Positions 34,180-42,080 of a DNA stretch of 55,290 nucleotides are shown here, piece by piece. A program made the translations under genes and the position numbers. Below the pieces are notes generated by a model. That model was given only the letters and a program-made list of their open reading frames with translations. It ran no database searches and was not told the DNA's origin. Every line of letters begins with the position of its first letter. The stretch's first letter is position 1. The DNA comes from Acidobacteriota bacterium (GTDB lineage Bacteria; Acidobacteriota; Terriglobia; Terriglobales; Acidobacteriaceae): the NCBI GenBank assembly GCA_018268775.1, contig JAFDVV010000032.1, forward strand, positions 31,081-86,370, read 5' to 3'.

Positions 34180-34431
34180 CTACCTTGATCCGCCGATCGA
34201 CGGCGGCGGGAGGACACGGGCGATATCCGACAGCAGAATGGAGTGCCCGGCCGTGCCCCTCTGCACATAGCCGCCCGGAGTTTCCTCAACCTCAAGGCAG
34301 AAGAGGTCGGGGGTGTCTCCCTCGTCGAAGACGACGAGAATCTGCGCAAGCATACGTCCGCCGCCGGCAGTCTCGAGCAGCACCACCTGGTCGATCTGTG
34401 TCTTCAAAAACTGAAGTTCCGCCTCGGTCAC
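34180..34431 (-). CDS. Hypothetical protein, 83 residues, coupled to MaoC
   Basis: A small soluble protein with no recognised domain. It has an acidic centre (FDEGDTPDLFCLEVEE) and alternating hydrophobic strands that suggest a compact beta fold. The GTG start overlaps the MaoC-like stop codon (GTGA), indicating translational coupling, which supports it as a real gene. No catalytic motif is visible. Confidence 0.65.
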   Translation of the reverse strand: MTEAELQFLKTQIDQVVLLETAGGGRMLAQILVVFDEGDTPDLFCLEVEETPGGYVQRGTAGHSILLSDIARVLPPPSIGGSR

Positions 34432-34889
34432 GGCTTTTGCGGGTGGCGCAGTGGCGCGAGAAAGTTGACCGTCGAGCGCAGTACGACCTCGTTGCGCTGG
34501 TTGTAGGCGAGAGTGCGGGTGCGGACGACACCGTAGTCCTTGCGCGAGTTCGACTGCCGCACGCCCACCACTTCAATCTCAGTCCGTAGGGTGTCCCCGG
34601 GACGGACGGGGGTCGTCCAGCGCATCTCCTCGACGCCAGCGCCGATCATTCCGCCGGCCACCTGAACTGACTGCACGCGCAGGCGCATAACGATCGCCGC
34701 CGTAAGCCAACCGGAGGCGGCCAGCCCCTTGAAGAACGAGCCCTCGCCCGCAGCCTCGTCCAGATGGAAGGGCTGAGGATCGTATTTCTGGCCGAACTCC
34801 TTGATCTCTTCGGCAGTCACCTTCGCGCTTCCCACCGAGTTCATCTTCTGGCCAACGTAAAAGTCTTCGAAGTAAAGCTCCTGCGGCAT
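34428..34889 (-). CDS. MaoC-like hot-dog dehydratase
   Basis: A 153-residue hot-dog fold protein. The (R)-specific enoyl-CoA hydratase motif appears as YDPQPFHLDEAAG, with the Asp/His pair, followed by GLAASGWLTAAIVMRL and the RPGDTLRTEIEV strand. Such enzymes hydrate trans-2-enoyl-CoA or related thioesters. AGGAGAGATC precedes the ATG. It is downstream of a 3-hydroxyacyl-CoA dehydrogenase gene, separated by a repeat, so the two could act in one acyl-CoA pathway. Substrate length is unknown. Confidence 0.88.
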   Translation of the reverse strand: MPQELYFEDFYVGQKMNSVGSAKVTAEEIKEFGQKYDPQPFHLDEAAGEGSFFKGLAASGWLTAAIVMRLRVQSVQVAGGMIGAGVEEMRWTTPVRPGDTLRTEIEVVGVRQSNSRKDYGVVRTRTLAYNQRNEVVLRSTVNFLAPLRHPQKP

Positions 34890-35000
34890 GATCTCTCCTG
34901 ATCAGCTAGTGTACCTGCGGTTGGATGCCAGACGCCTGCATCACATTTACTCATTCAAACTTTATGCTCGACCGGCGCGTCTGCGGCGTTACAGGAAAAC

Positions 35001-35040
35001 AGCAGGTCCCTCCACTCCGCTTCGCTTCGGTCGGGATGAC
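35001..35040. repeat. Family-1 dispersed repeat (inverted orientation)
   Basis: AGCAGGTCCCTCCACTCCGC followed by TTCGCTTCGGTCGGGATGAC, a single family-1 copy read on the opposite strand, between the MaoC-like and dehydrogenase genes. Confidence 0.82.
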
Positions 35041-35106
35041 AAATTGTTGGGGATCATTTTCACCGAATCGTGGCAATCGTTTCAAAGAGGCGGGCAAAGA
35101 GCAGGT

Positions 35107-35970
35107 TTACGTGTAGGTGTAGAAGCCGCGACCCGATTTGCGGCCCAGCCATCCGGCGTCGACCATGCGGATGAGCAGAGGGCAGGGGCGGTACTTCGGG
35201 TCGCCGATTCCCTCCTCCAGCACGCGCATAATGTCGAGGCAGACGTCGAGGCCGATGAAGTCGGCCAGTGTGAGCGGGCCCATGGGATGGGCCATGCCGA
35301 GCTGGAAGACCTTGTCCACGGCCTCGGGCGTTGCGACTCCCTCCATCACGGCGAAGATGGCCTCGTTGATGAGCGGCATCAGGACGCGGTTGGAGACGAA
35401 GCCCGCCGCGTCGTTGACCTCGACCGGCGTCTTACCCATGGCCGTGGCAAGCGCGTGGACGGCGTCGAAGGTCTGTTGCGAGGTCTGGAGACCGCGAATC
35501 ACCTCCACCAACTGCATCATGGGGACGGGGTTGAAGAAGTGCATTCCGATGACCTGCGCAGGGCGCTTCGTCAACGCTGCCAGTTTGGTGATCGAGATAG
35601 AACTGGTGTTCGAGGCGAGGATGGCCTCGGGTCGAAGGATGCGGTCGAGCTCGCGGAAGAGCGCGGACTTAACCTCGAACTTTTCCGTCGCCGCTTCGAT
35701 GGCGAGATCGGCAGAGGCGAGCGATTCGCGGTCGAGCGTGGGCACTATACGCGAGCGTGCCTCCTCGGCTTGCTCGGCAGTGAGCTTTTCCTTCGCCACC
35801 TCGCGCGCAAGGTTCTTCTCGATGGTGGCCAGCCCGCGATCGAGAAAACTTTGCTGGAGGTCACAGAGCAGTACACGGAATCCCGAGCGGGCGGCAACGT
35901 GGGCGATGCCGTTGCCCATGGTTCCTGCGCCGAGTACTGCGATGGTTTGAATGGACGGTTTCGTCGTCAT
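35107..35970 (-). CDS. 3-hydroxybutyryl-CoA dehydrogenase family
   Basis: A 287-residue NAD-dependent 3-hydroxyacyl-CoA dehydrogenase. The Rossmann motif is VLGAGTMGNGIA at residues 13-24. The catalytic His is in GMHFFNPVP near 145, the Asn in VSNRVLMPLINEA near 195, and the C-terminal domain has LGMAHPMGPLTLADFIGLD. It oxidises or reduces C4-type 3-hydroxyacyl-CoA. It lies 50 bp after the PP2C gene on the same strand. Direction (butyrate, PHB or degradation of acids) cannot be told from neighbours. Confidence 0.93.
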   Translation of the reverse strand: MTTKPSIQTIAVLGAGTMGNGIAHVAARSGFRVLLCDLQQSFLDRGLATIEKNLAREVAKEKLTAEQAEEARSRIVPTLDRESLASADLAIEAATEKFEVKSALFRELDRILRPEAILASNTSSISITKLAALTKRPAQVIGMHFFNPVPMMQLVEVIRGLQTSQQTFDAVHALATAMGKTPVEVNDAAGFVSNRVLMPLINEAIFAVMEGVATPEAVDKVFQLGMAHPMGPLTLADFIGLDVCLDIMRVLEEGIGDPKYRPCPLLIRMVDAGWLGRKSGRGFYTYT

Positions 35971-36020
35971 GGCTGTGCGTCGCCGAGTTTAGCAGTTGCC
36001 GCGTGGGCCGTGCAGCGCCG

Positions 36021-36884
36021 TCAGGCAGGGTGGACGGCAACCAGCAGGACGGTAATGTTGTCTCCGCCGCCCTTCTGATTGGCAGCGTCGACGAGCGCTT
36101 TGCAGGCGACGTGCAGGTCGGACTTCTTTGGATTCTGCGGAATCTCGCTCAGTATTCCCGCGATGGCCTCATCTGTCAGCTCGCGGTTGAGTCCATCGGA
36201 GGCCAGCAGGTAGAGGTCGCCGGGATGGGGGCGGTGGCCGTGAATCTCAGGTTCGACGGTGGTCTGCGAGCCGACGGCGCGGGTGATCAGGTTGCGCATG
36301 GGCGACTCCGCCGCCTGCTGCGCGGTGATCTGCCCCGCGCGAAGCTGCTCCTCGACCAGCGAGTGGTCGCGCGTAAGCAGCTTAAGGTTCCCGCGACGCT
36401 TCAGGTAACAACGGCTGTCTCCCACATGCACCAGCCACAGCGTCGGCGGGTCGGTGGCACGGGCGTTGGTGTGGTTGCGCGCGCTGCGCTTCGGTCCGGG
36501 CTCTTCGCCCTTGGCGACGATGGGTGCGTGCAGCAGACCGACGAGGGTCGTTCCCATACCGGTAAGCTGCGGGGTCTGCCGCGCCTGCTGAAAGATGGCC
36601 TGGTTGGCCGCCTGGACGGCAGCGTCGATGCGCGACTGGATGCGCGTATGGGGTGTTCCGTTCGGGGCCAGATGGGCGAGGAAGGTCTCGACCGCGAGAT
36701 GGCTTGCCACCTCTCCTCCCGCGGCGCCGCCCATGCCGTCGCAGACGACATACGCATCGGAGGCGGGTGATGCCGCGCACGCGTCCTCGTTGGCGCGGCG
36801 AACCCGGCCTTTGTCGGAGAGCATGGCGTAGATGAGCTTGTTGGCTGCCAATCGAAAAAAATCTATCCGCAGAAAACGATACAC
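36021..36884 (-). CDS. PP2C-type serine/threonine phosphatase
   Basis: A phosphatase of up to 287 residues. The PP2C metal motifs are complete: SDKGRVRRANED, VVCDGMGGAAGGE, HVGDSRCYLKR, LLASDGLNREL and GGGDNITVLLV. Such phosphatases reverse Ser/Thr protein kinases or act in signalling; no kinase gene is present here. The N terminus is uncertain. The GTG at 36884 would add about 20 residues before the conserved SDKG; ATG 36824 starts two residues before it, and a TTG at 36851 is also possible. It is divergent from the methyltransferase gene. Confidence 0.9.
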   Translation of the reverse strand: MYRFLRIDFFRLAANKLIYAMLSDKGRVRRANEDACAASPASDAYVVCDGMGGAAGGEVASHLAVETFLAHLAPNGTPHTRIQSRIDAAVQAANQAIFQQARQTPQLTGMGTTLVGLLHAPIVAKGEEPGPKRSARNHTNARATDPPTLWLVHVGDSRCYLKRRGNLKLLTRDHSLVEEQLRAGQITAQQAAESPMRNLITRAVGSQTTVEPEIHGHRPHPGDLYLLASDGLNRELTDEAIAGILSEIPQNPKKSDLHVACKALVDAANQKGGGDNITVLLVAVHPA

Positions 36885-36942
36885 GGATAGTCGGCGGCGT
36901 CAAAGGCTGCGTTAGTGTTATTGAGAAGACGAAAGGAATGGG

Positions 36943-37779
36943 ATGGACCAGGGTGGGAACCGGATCCTTCGAGGCGACAACCTGAAAGCGCTGAAGAAGA
37001 TGGAGAGCGGATCGGCAGACCTGATCTACGTCGACCCTCCATTCAATACGGGAAGACAGCAGAAGCGCCCGCAGATGAAGACAATACGCGATGAAAATGG
37101 CGACCGTATCGGCTTCGGAGGACGCCGCTATCGCACGGAGATGGTGGCAGGCAGCCGCGCTGGGGCGGGATACAAAGACTGCTTCGACGACTTTACCGGC
37201 TTTCTTCGCCCGCGCATGGAAGAGGCGTACCGCGTCCTGTCAGCTACCGGCTCGCTGTTTTTCCACATCGACTATCGCGAGGTGCACTACTGCAAGGTGA
37301 TGCTCGACGAGATCTTTGGCCGCGAGTGCTTTCAGAACGAGATCATCTGGGCCTACGACTACGGGGCCCGATCGAAGAAAAAGTGGCCCGCCAAGCATGA
37401 CAACATCCTGTGGTACACCCGGGATCCGGAACGCTACACCTTCAACCTCGACGCGTGCGACCGCATCCCCTACATGGCCCCGGGCCTGGTGGGCGAAGAG
37501 AAGGCCGCGCGCGGCAAAACCCCGACGGACGTCTGGTGGCACACCATCGTCTCGCCGACCGGCAAGGAGAAGACAGGCTATGCCACGCAGAAGCCGCTGG
37601 GAGTACTGGAGCGCATCGTGAAGGTGCATTCCAACCCCGGCGAAACGGTGCTCGATTTCTTCGCCGGCAGCGGAACCACGGGAGAGGCGGCGGCAAAGCA
37701 TGACCGGAGGTTCGTACTGGTCGACGAGAGCAAAGAGGCGATCCAGGTGATGCGGCGCCGGCTGAAGCGGTTTCTGTGA
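36943..37779 (+). CDS. Orphan DNA methyltransferase (N6-adenine/N4-cytosine, beta-class motif order)
   Basis: A 278-residue amino-methyltransferase. The catalytic motif IV is DPPFNTG at residues 31-37, ahead of the AdoMet-binding motif I FAGSGTTGEAAAKH near 235-250; this order (IV before I) defines the beta class. TQKPLGVLERIVK is the motif X region. AAGGAATGGG precedes the ATG. No restriction endonuclease or specificity subunit is adjacent, so it may be a solitary regulatory methylase or act with a distant partner. The recognition sequence is unknown. It is divergent from the PP2C gene. Confidence 0.91.
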   Translation: MDQGGNRILRGDNLKALKKMESGSADLIYVDPPFNTGRQQKRPQMKTIRDENGDRIGFGGRRYRTEMVAGSRAGAGYKDCFDDFTGFLRPRMEEAYRVLSATGSLFFHIDYREVHYCKVMLDEIFGRECFQNEIIWAYDYGARSKKKWPAKHDNILWYTRDPERYTFNLDACDRIPYMAPGLVGEEKAARGKTPTDVWWHTIVSPTGKEKTGYATQKPLGVLERIVKVHSNPGETVLDFFAGSGTTGEAAAKHDRRFVLVDESKEAIQVMRRRLKRFL

Positions 37780-37784
37780 CCGGT

Positions 37785-37884
37785 GCCGTCATTCTGAGGC
37801 GTAGGCGAGAACCCCTGTAGTTTTAGATCCCCTCAGCGCGGTGAAAAATACTGAGATTCTTCGCCTACGGCTCAGAATGACGGC
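37785..37884. repeat. Family-1 inverted pair
   Basis: GCCGTCATTCTGAGGCGTAG is answered by CTACGGCTCAGAATGACGGC with about 60 bp between, a long hairpin directly after the methyltransferase gene. Confidence 0.85.
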
Positions 37885-37910
37885 TCACTTAACCAAACAG
37901 ACCGACTACC

Positions 37911-37942
37911 AAATGCGGGGATTCCTCGACTTCGGAATGACA
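37911..37942. repeat. Family-1 repeat, short copy
   Basis: GGGGATTCCTCGACTTCGG followed by AATGACACC, a diverged copy ahead of the phosphoesterase 3' end. Confidence 0.6.
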
Positions 37943-37991
37943 CCTCGGGTTATCCGTCAGAACATGTGGTTCTAAGCGCTGAGTTTCTGGG

Positions 37992-38909
37992 TTACGTCCC
38001 GACGGCCTTGAATCCGTAGGTTTCATAGTGTGTCGTCATCCTGCCATTGGCCACGTTGACGACGGTGAAGCCCTCGGGCGTTCCCATGCGTGAGCCTTTC
38101 CACCAGTTTCCGCAGATGGCACCGCTGGTGACGTAGTTGATCCCTTTGTACTCGACGTTTTCGTTGATATGCGTGTGTCCCTGCAATACGCCGATGACGT
38201 TGTGTCCCGCGAAGAGGTCGACCACCTGGTTGGCATTGGCGACCGTTAGCGTGTGGCGGGACGAGGGCTTGAGCGGCTCCGGGATGTACGACGCGAACGC
38301 CGACACCAGCGGCATGTGCACGGAAATGATGATCGGCGTCCCCTGCGGCAGGGCCGCCAGGTCGCCTTTGAGCCACGCCAACTGCTCCGCGTCGATGCGT
38401 CCCTCGTAGGCATGGTCATCGGTGATGCCGATCGAGTCGAGCACGATGAAGTGGTGGCCCTTGTGGTCGAAGCTGTAATAGCGCCTGCCGAAACGGTCTT
38501 CGAAGAGCTTCTTGCCGTAGAGCGGGTCGGATGCGGGGATACCGCTCGCAGGATAGATGCCCAGCACGTCGTGGTTCCCGATGGTGTGATAGACCTTGAG
38601 GCCGAGGTCCTGCTCGGTCTTCGCATACAGGTCGAAGAGTTGCAGGGCGCGCGCCTTCGGTACGCCAAGCGAGTCGAAGACGTGGTCGCCGCCATTGATC
38701 GCGAAATCGGCCTTGAAGGTGCGGGCCTTCTTCATCGCCATATCGGTGCCGACGACGCCGTTCAGCTCTGGCTGAAGGTGAGCATCGGTGATAAAGACGA
38801 AGGAAAATGGTTCAACCTTTGCCGGGGCGGCGAAGAGATGCGAGGGAGCAGCCGCTGCTGCGCCGGTAGCTCCCAGAAGGGCGAGGAACTCTCTGCGGGT
38901 CGTTTTCAC
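37992..38909 (-). CDS. Tat-exported metallophosphoesterase
   Basis: A 305-residue calcineurin-like phosphoesterase. The twin-arginine signal is TTRREFLALLG, with an Ala-rich h-region ending AAAPSHLFA. Metal-binding motifs are DAH in FITDAHLQ, GGDHVFD, GNHD (HTIGNHDVLG), H in SVHMPL, and GHTH (VLQGHTHIN), so the site is complete. The enzyme probably folds in the cytoplasm with metals and acts in the periplasm on phosphomonoesters or diesters. The start is GTG. It is convergent with the methyltransferase and divergent from the VKOR gene. Confidence 0.93.
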   Translation of the reverse strand: MKTTRREFLALLGATGAAAAAPSHLFAAPAKVEPFSFVFITDAHLQPELNGVVGTDMAMKKARTFKADFAINGGDHVFDSLGVPKARALQLFDLYAKTEQDLGLKVYHTIGNHDVLGIYPASGIPASDPLYGKKLFEDRFGRRYYSFDHKGHHFIVLDSIGITDDHAYEGRIDAEQLAWLKGDLAALPQGTPIIISVHMPLVSAFASYIPEPLKPSSRHTLTVANANQVVDLFAGHNVIGVLQGHTHINENVEYKGINYVTSGAICGNWWKGSRMGTPEGFTVVNVANGRMTTHYETYGFKAVGT

Positions 38910-38989
38910 GCGTCCATTTTAGCTCTCGAATGTGACGGGATGGAAAACGGCGCGGCGCAGACCCCGCAACAACATCGTAGAATCGAGCG

Positions 38990-39454
38990 ATGAAATATGT
39001 CGTGGCTCTTCTGGCCTTTGCCGGTATCGTGGTCGCTTCCATGGCTCTGCACGTGCACTACATGGACCCCTCCCAGGCGCCACCCTGCGCTGTCACGGAG
39101 AAGTTCGACTGCGGAGCGGTGAATCACAGCCGGTTCGCCGTCTTCCCGCCGCGCACCTTCGACGAAGACCCCAGGGGCGGACATCACATTCCGGTGGCCA
39201 CGGTCGGCATCGCCGGCTATGTGCTGATCGCGCTGCTCGCGCTCACGGGACGCTGGTGGCTTACCTTCCAGGCATCGCTGATCGGATTCATGTGCGCCGG
39301 GTTTCTCAGTTATCTTGAGGCATACGTTCTGGAGAAGTGGTGCATCTACTGCTTATGGTCGCAGGCGATCGTTACCGCCATCTTTGTTGTGACCTCGTGC
39401 GTGGTCGCCGTGCGGTGGATGCAGTCGCGGCGATTGAGCGCCGCCGAAAGGTAG
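38990..39454 (+). CDS. VKOR-family membrane thiol oxidase
   Basis: A 154-residue inner-membrane protein with about four hydrophobic segments. It has the loop cysteines Cys33 and Cys41 (PPCAVTEKFDCGAVNHSRF) and the active-site pair CIYC (Cys118/Cys121), the complete bacterial VKOR set. VKOR proteins reoxidise a DsbA-like partner and pass electrons to quinone, replacing DsbB. No thioredoxin domain is fused. Its neighbour mqnC makes menaquinone, the likely electron acceptor. A 12-bp gap leads to the next ORF. Confidence 0.9.
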   Translation: MKYVVALLAFAGIVVASMALHVHYMDPSQAPPCAVTEKFDCGAVNHSRFAVFPPRTFDEDPRGGHHIPVATVGIAGYVLIALLALTGRWWLTFQASLIGFMCAGFLSYLEAYVLEKWCIYCLWSQAIVTAIFVVTSCVVAVRWMQSRRLSAAER

Positions 39455-39466
39455 ACGAAGAGACCT

Positions 39467-39859
39467 ATGTGGCCCAAGGTACTGATGCAATTGTTCGAGT
39501 TGCTGCCTCATGTCACGCGTCTTGTGCCGGTCGCGGACCGCTACTTCGCCGCCAAGGCTGCCAACGAGAGCGCGAACGCGGACGCCTTTGCAGCCATGGC
39601 CGAGGGCGTACGCGGCGACCTGGGCCAGGTCACGGCCGCACATGCAGGTCTTTATCGCAAGCTGCAGGACCAGAGCAACCAGATCGCAGAGCTCACCGGC
39701 GACCTGCGCATTGCGCGGGCCTCCGCGGAGCAGAGCGAGCGGCGCGTGGAGGCGTTGACGGCCAAGGTCGACTCCATCGGTCTGTGGCTCAAGCTCAGCG
39801 TCAGCCTTGTGGCGGTGCTGCTTGTACTGGTCGTCGTTCTGCTGGTGCGTGGCCACTGA
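39467..39859 (+). CDS. Tail-anchored coiled-coil protein, 130 residues
   Basis: No family recognised. The N-terminal part is helical and Ala-rich. A probable coiled coil spans about residues 60-105 (LQDQSNQIAELTGDLRIARA, then ASAEQSERRVEALTAKVDS). A C-terminal membrane helix (LSVSLVAVLLVLVVVLLV) ends in RGH, so it would be anchored with its bulk in the cytoplasm. It is 12 bp after the VKOR gene and 30 bp before mqnC, and so probably cotranscribed. Confidence 0.72.
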   Translation: MWPKVLMQLFELLPHVTRLVPVADRYFAAKAANESANADAFAAMAEGVRGDLGQVTAAHAGLYRKLQDQSNQIAELTGDLRIARASAEQSERRVEALTAKVDSIGLWLKLSVSLVAVLLVLVVVLLVRGH

Positions 39860-39889
39860 TACGGGCGTTTTCAAGCGTAAAATAGCTCT

Positions 39890-40936
39890 ATGGGAATCAG
39901 CCGCGAACAGGCGCTCGACTGCTTTAGAAGCGATGACTTGATCGGTATTGGCATGGAGGCCGACGCGGTCCGCCGCCGTCTTCATCCCGAGGGCGTGGTC
40001 AGCTACATCATCGACCGCAACATCAACTACACGAACTTCTGCACCGAGTACTGCACCTTCTGCGCCTTCTATCGTCCGCTCAAGGGCAAGCTCGCGAGCG
40101 AGGGATACATCCTCGACTTCGAGACGATCTACGACAAGATTCGCGAGACCGAGGAGATGGGCGGCACCGGCGTGCTGATGCAGGGCGGCCTGCATCCCGA
40201 CCTGAAGATCGACTGGTTCGAGCGGCTCTTTCGCGGCATCCGGGAGCGCTTCCCCAACATCTGGCTGCACTGCCTGTCGGCGAGCGAGATTCTCGCCATC
40301 GCCGAGTACTCCGAGCTGAGCCTGCGCGACACCATCATGCGGCTGCGCGACGCCGGTCTGCAATCGATCCCCGGCGGAGGGGCCGAGATCCTCGACGACG
40401 ACGTGCGCCATCGCATCGCGCGGCTGAAGTGCAAGACCGAGGACTGGGTCTCGGTCCACCGCACGGCGCACGAGCTGGGCATGCGCACGACCGCGACGAT
40501 GATGTTCGGCGTCGGCGAGACCTTCGAGCAGCGCGTGAATCACTTCGAGGTCGTCCGCAAACTACAGGAAGAGACAGGCGGCTTCACCGCCTTCATCCCG
40601 TGGAGTTTTCAGCCGCACAACACTGCCCTGGGCGGCCGTGGATGGGACGAGGCCACCAGCGTCGAGTACCTGAAGACGCTCGCCATCAGCCGCATGTACC
40701 TCGACAACATCGAAAACGTTCAGGCCAGTTGGGTGACGCAGGGCCTGAAGGTGCTGCAGATGGGCCTGCGCTTCGGCGGCAACGACGTTGGCTCGGTCAT
40801 GCTCGAGGAAAACGTGGTGAAGGCCGCCGGAACCTCGAACTGCACCACGGAAGAAGAGCTGCGGCGCATCATCCGCGATGCGGGATTCAAACCCGTGCAG
40901 CGGGATACGTTGTACAGGACGATGTTCCTGAATTAG
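39890..40936 (+). CDS. mqnC: Cyclic dehypoxanthinyl futalosine synthase (radical SAM)
   Basis: A 348-residue radical SAM enzyme of futalosine-dependent menaquinone synthesis. The iron-sulfur motif is CTEYCTFC (Cys51, Cys55, Cys58) after SYIIDRNINYTNF, which is highly characteristic of MqnC. Further typical stretches are GTGVLMQGGLHPDL, SIPGGGAEIL and FIPWSFQPHNT. MqnC cyclises dehypoxanthine futalosine. The other mqn genes are not in the window. A 30-bp gap from the tail-anchored ORF suggests an operon with VKOR. Confidence 0.95.
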   Translation: MGISREQALDCFRSDDLIGIGMEADAVRRRLHPEGVVSYIIDRNINYTNFCTEYCTFCAFYRPLKGKLASEGYILDFETIYDKIRETEEMGGTGVLMQGGLHPDLKIDWFERLFRGIRERFPNIWLHCLSASEILAIAEYSELSLRDTIMRLRDAGLQSIPGGGAEILDDDVRHRIARLKCKTEDWVSVHRTAHELGMRTTATMMFGVGETFEQRVNHFEVVRKLQEETGGFTAFIPWSFQPHNTALGGRGWDEATSVEYLKTLAISRMYLDNIENVQASWVTQGLKVLQMGLRFGGNDVGSVMLEENVVKAAGTSNCTTEEELRRIIRDAGFKPVQRDTLYRTMFLN

Positions 40937-40948
40937 AGGAGCACCGAA

Positions 40949-41341
40949 TCAATCTGTCTTGATTGTATGAGTGTCAAGCTCGTGCAGGCTCTCAATCGTA
41001 GGCAGGGGATACGGTCGCGGAATATCGTCGAAATCGTAGGTTTCAAGCTCGCTCAAATAACCACCATCCGCGAAAACCAAGACTCCTACTGGATTCCGAT
41101 CAGGTGTCAGACCGAGTAGATCAACAATGACCCTGCTCGTTGCGAATCCTGAAGGCGCCCTGCGATCTACTTCTAGCCTGATCGTAGGACAACCGCAATC
41201 GCAACGGCTGACAACCCTCGAGTATGAGACTTGTCCCAGAAAAGACTGAGCGGACTCGTTTCCGTGTGACAGTACGTAAGTGAGAAATTCCCGCTCTACA
41301 TCAGAGAGGTTTCGTTCGTATCGCCGATGTGATCTTGGCAT
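40949..41341 (-). CDS. Hypothetical protein with CxCxC cluster, 130 residues
   Basis: An unrecognised soluble protein. It has RNLSDVEREFLTYVLSHGN at the N terminus, a cysteine cluster CDCGCPT in the middle that might bind metal, and a Pro/Asp-rich C terminus (YDFDDIPRPYPLPT). The ATG lies 25 bp after the brnA stop on the same strand, so it could be a third gene of the toxin-antitoxin unit. It has lower GC than its neighbours by eye, as does the TA pair, consistent with transfer. Confidence 0.65.
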   Translation of the reverse strand: MPRSHRRYERNLSDVEREFLTYVLSHGNESAQSFLGQVSYSRVVSRCDCGCPTIRLEVDRRAPSGFATSRVIVDLLGLTPDRNPVGVLVFADGGYLSELETYDFDDIPRPYPLPTIESLHELDTHTIKTD

Positions 41342-41366
41342 CGCTAAGACCTCAGTAAACCAAATC

Positions 41367-41663
41367 CTAAGCCGACTTCAACCCCGCCTCTTTGATCGCG
41401 GCCGAGATGTCATCATCCTTCATGCCTCGCCTGCGTAGACTCTCGGTCAATGCCTGCACGTTCGATCCCTCCAGCCGCTGTAGGTCCTTCCGCAGTCCCT
41501 GGCTAACGTACGCCTTGATGAGTGCCTGATATCCGGAGAACCCCAGCGTTGGCGCAATCTCCTTTAGGTCTGCAATCACGTGTTCGGGTATCCGCAGACT
41601 GATAGACGTCATGACATGCGGCTTCCCCAGCCTCTCCCTCATCTTTTCAACCGCCGTTTTCAT
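41367..41663 (-). CDS. brnA: BrnA-type antitoxin (ribbon-helix-helix)
   Basis: A 98-residue antitoxin. The central SISLRIPEHVIADLKEIA is a ribbon-helix-helix segment typical of BrnA/CopG-like proteins, followed by GFSGYQALIKAYVSQGL. The start ATG 41663 has a perfect AAAGGAGACAAT leader and lies 17 bp inside the toxin gene. The antitoxin should neutralise BrnT and repress the shared promoter. The C-terminal DDDISAAIKEAGLKSA is unlike the core and may be a degron-like tail (inference). Confidence 0.87.
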   Translation of the reverse strand: MKTAVEKMRERLGKPHVMTSISLRIPEHVIADLKEIAPTLGFSGYQALIKAYVSQGLRKDLQRLEGSNVQALTESLRRRGMKDDDISAAIKEAGLKSA

Positions 41664-41946
41664 ATTGTCTCCTTTCGCCCGCCGTCGCTTCACGCGCCGA
41701 GATGATTCGTATCGAGTCGTCCTCGCGTTCCATGTGAACGACGTAGAGCAGATCGAACTCTTCGGTCAACCCAACCACCGCCTGCCGCTCTTCTTCTCCG
41801 TCAGTGGCATCCAGAAACATCGATAGCCGGTCGAAGAACACCTCACAGGCGACCTCAAACGCAATGCTGTGTTTGGTGCGATTCGCAACCGCCTTCCGGC
41901 TGTCCCATACAAAGCCCTGGCCTCGATACGCATAATGCACGTCCAC
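41647..41946 (-). CDS. brnT: BrnT-type ribonuclease toxin
   Basis: A 99-residue toxin. The diagnostic opening FVWDSRKAVANRTKHSIAFE matches the BrnT W-D-x-x-K-A-x-x-N-x-x-K-H pattern, followed by ACEVFFDRLSMFLD, and IRIISAREATAGERRQYE (R-I-I-S-A-R) is the conserved C terminus. BrnT is a RelE-fold RNase that arrests translation. The start is GTG without any ribosome site, only six bases after a good -10 box, so the mRNA may be leaderless. The gene overlaps brnA in the usual toxin-first order. Confidence 0.9.
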   Translation of the reverse strand: MDVHYAYRGQGFVWDSRKAVANRTKHSIAFEVACEVFFDRLSMFLDATDGEEERQAVVGLTEEFDLLYVVHMEREDDSIRIISAREATAGERRQYENGG

Positions 41947-41952
41947 AAGTTA

Positions 41953-41981
41953 CGTATATACGAAGCATATACTAACGTCAA
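41953..41981 (-). promoter_or_regulatory. Promoter and candidate operator of brnT-brnA
   Basis: On the minus strand TTGACG (41976-41981) and TATACG (41953-41958) lie 17 bp apart. The inverted repeat GTATAT/ATATAC (41954-41959 and 41967-41972) overlaps the -10, a fitting place for BrnA repression. Confidence 0.65.
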
Positions 41982-42080
41982 TCGTCAACGGGGGGTACAG
42001 TTCGCGTAGAATCACGTAGAGCTTCCGTAGAGAGAAAACACCTGCACATCGCCCTCAACAATCTGGTCCATTCCCTCGCC

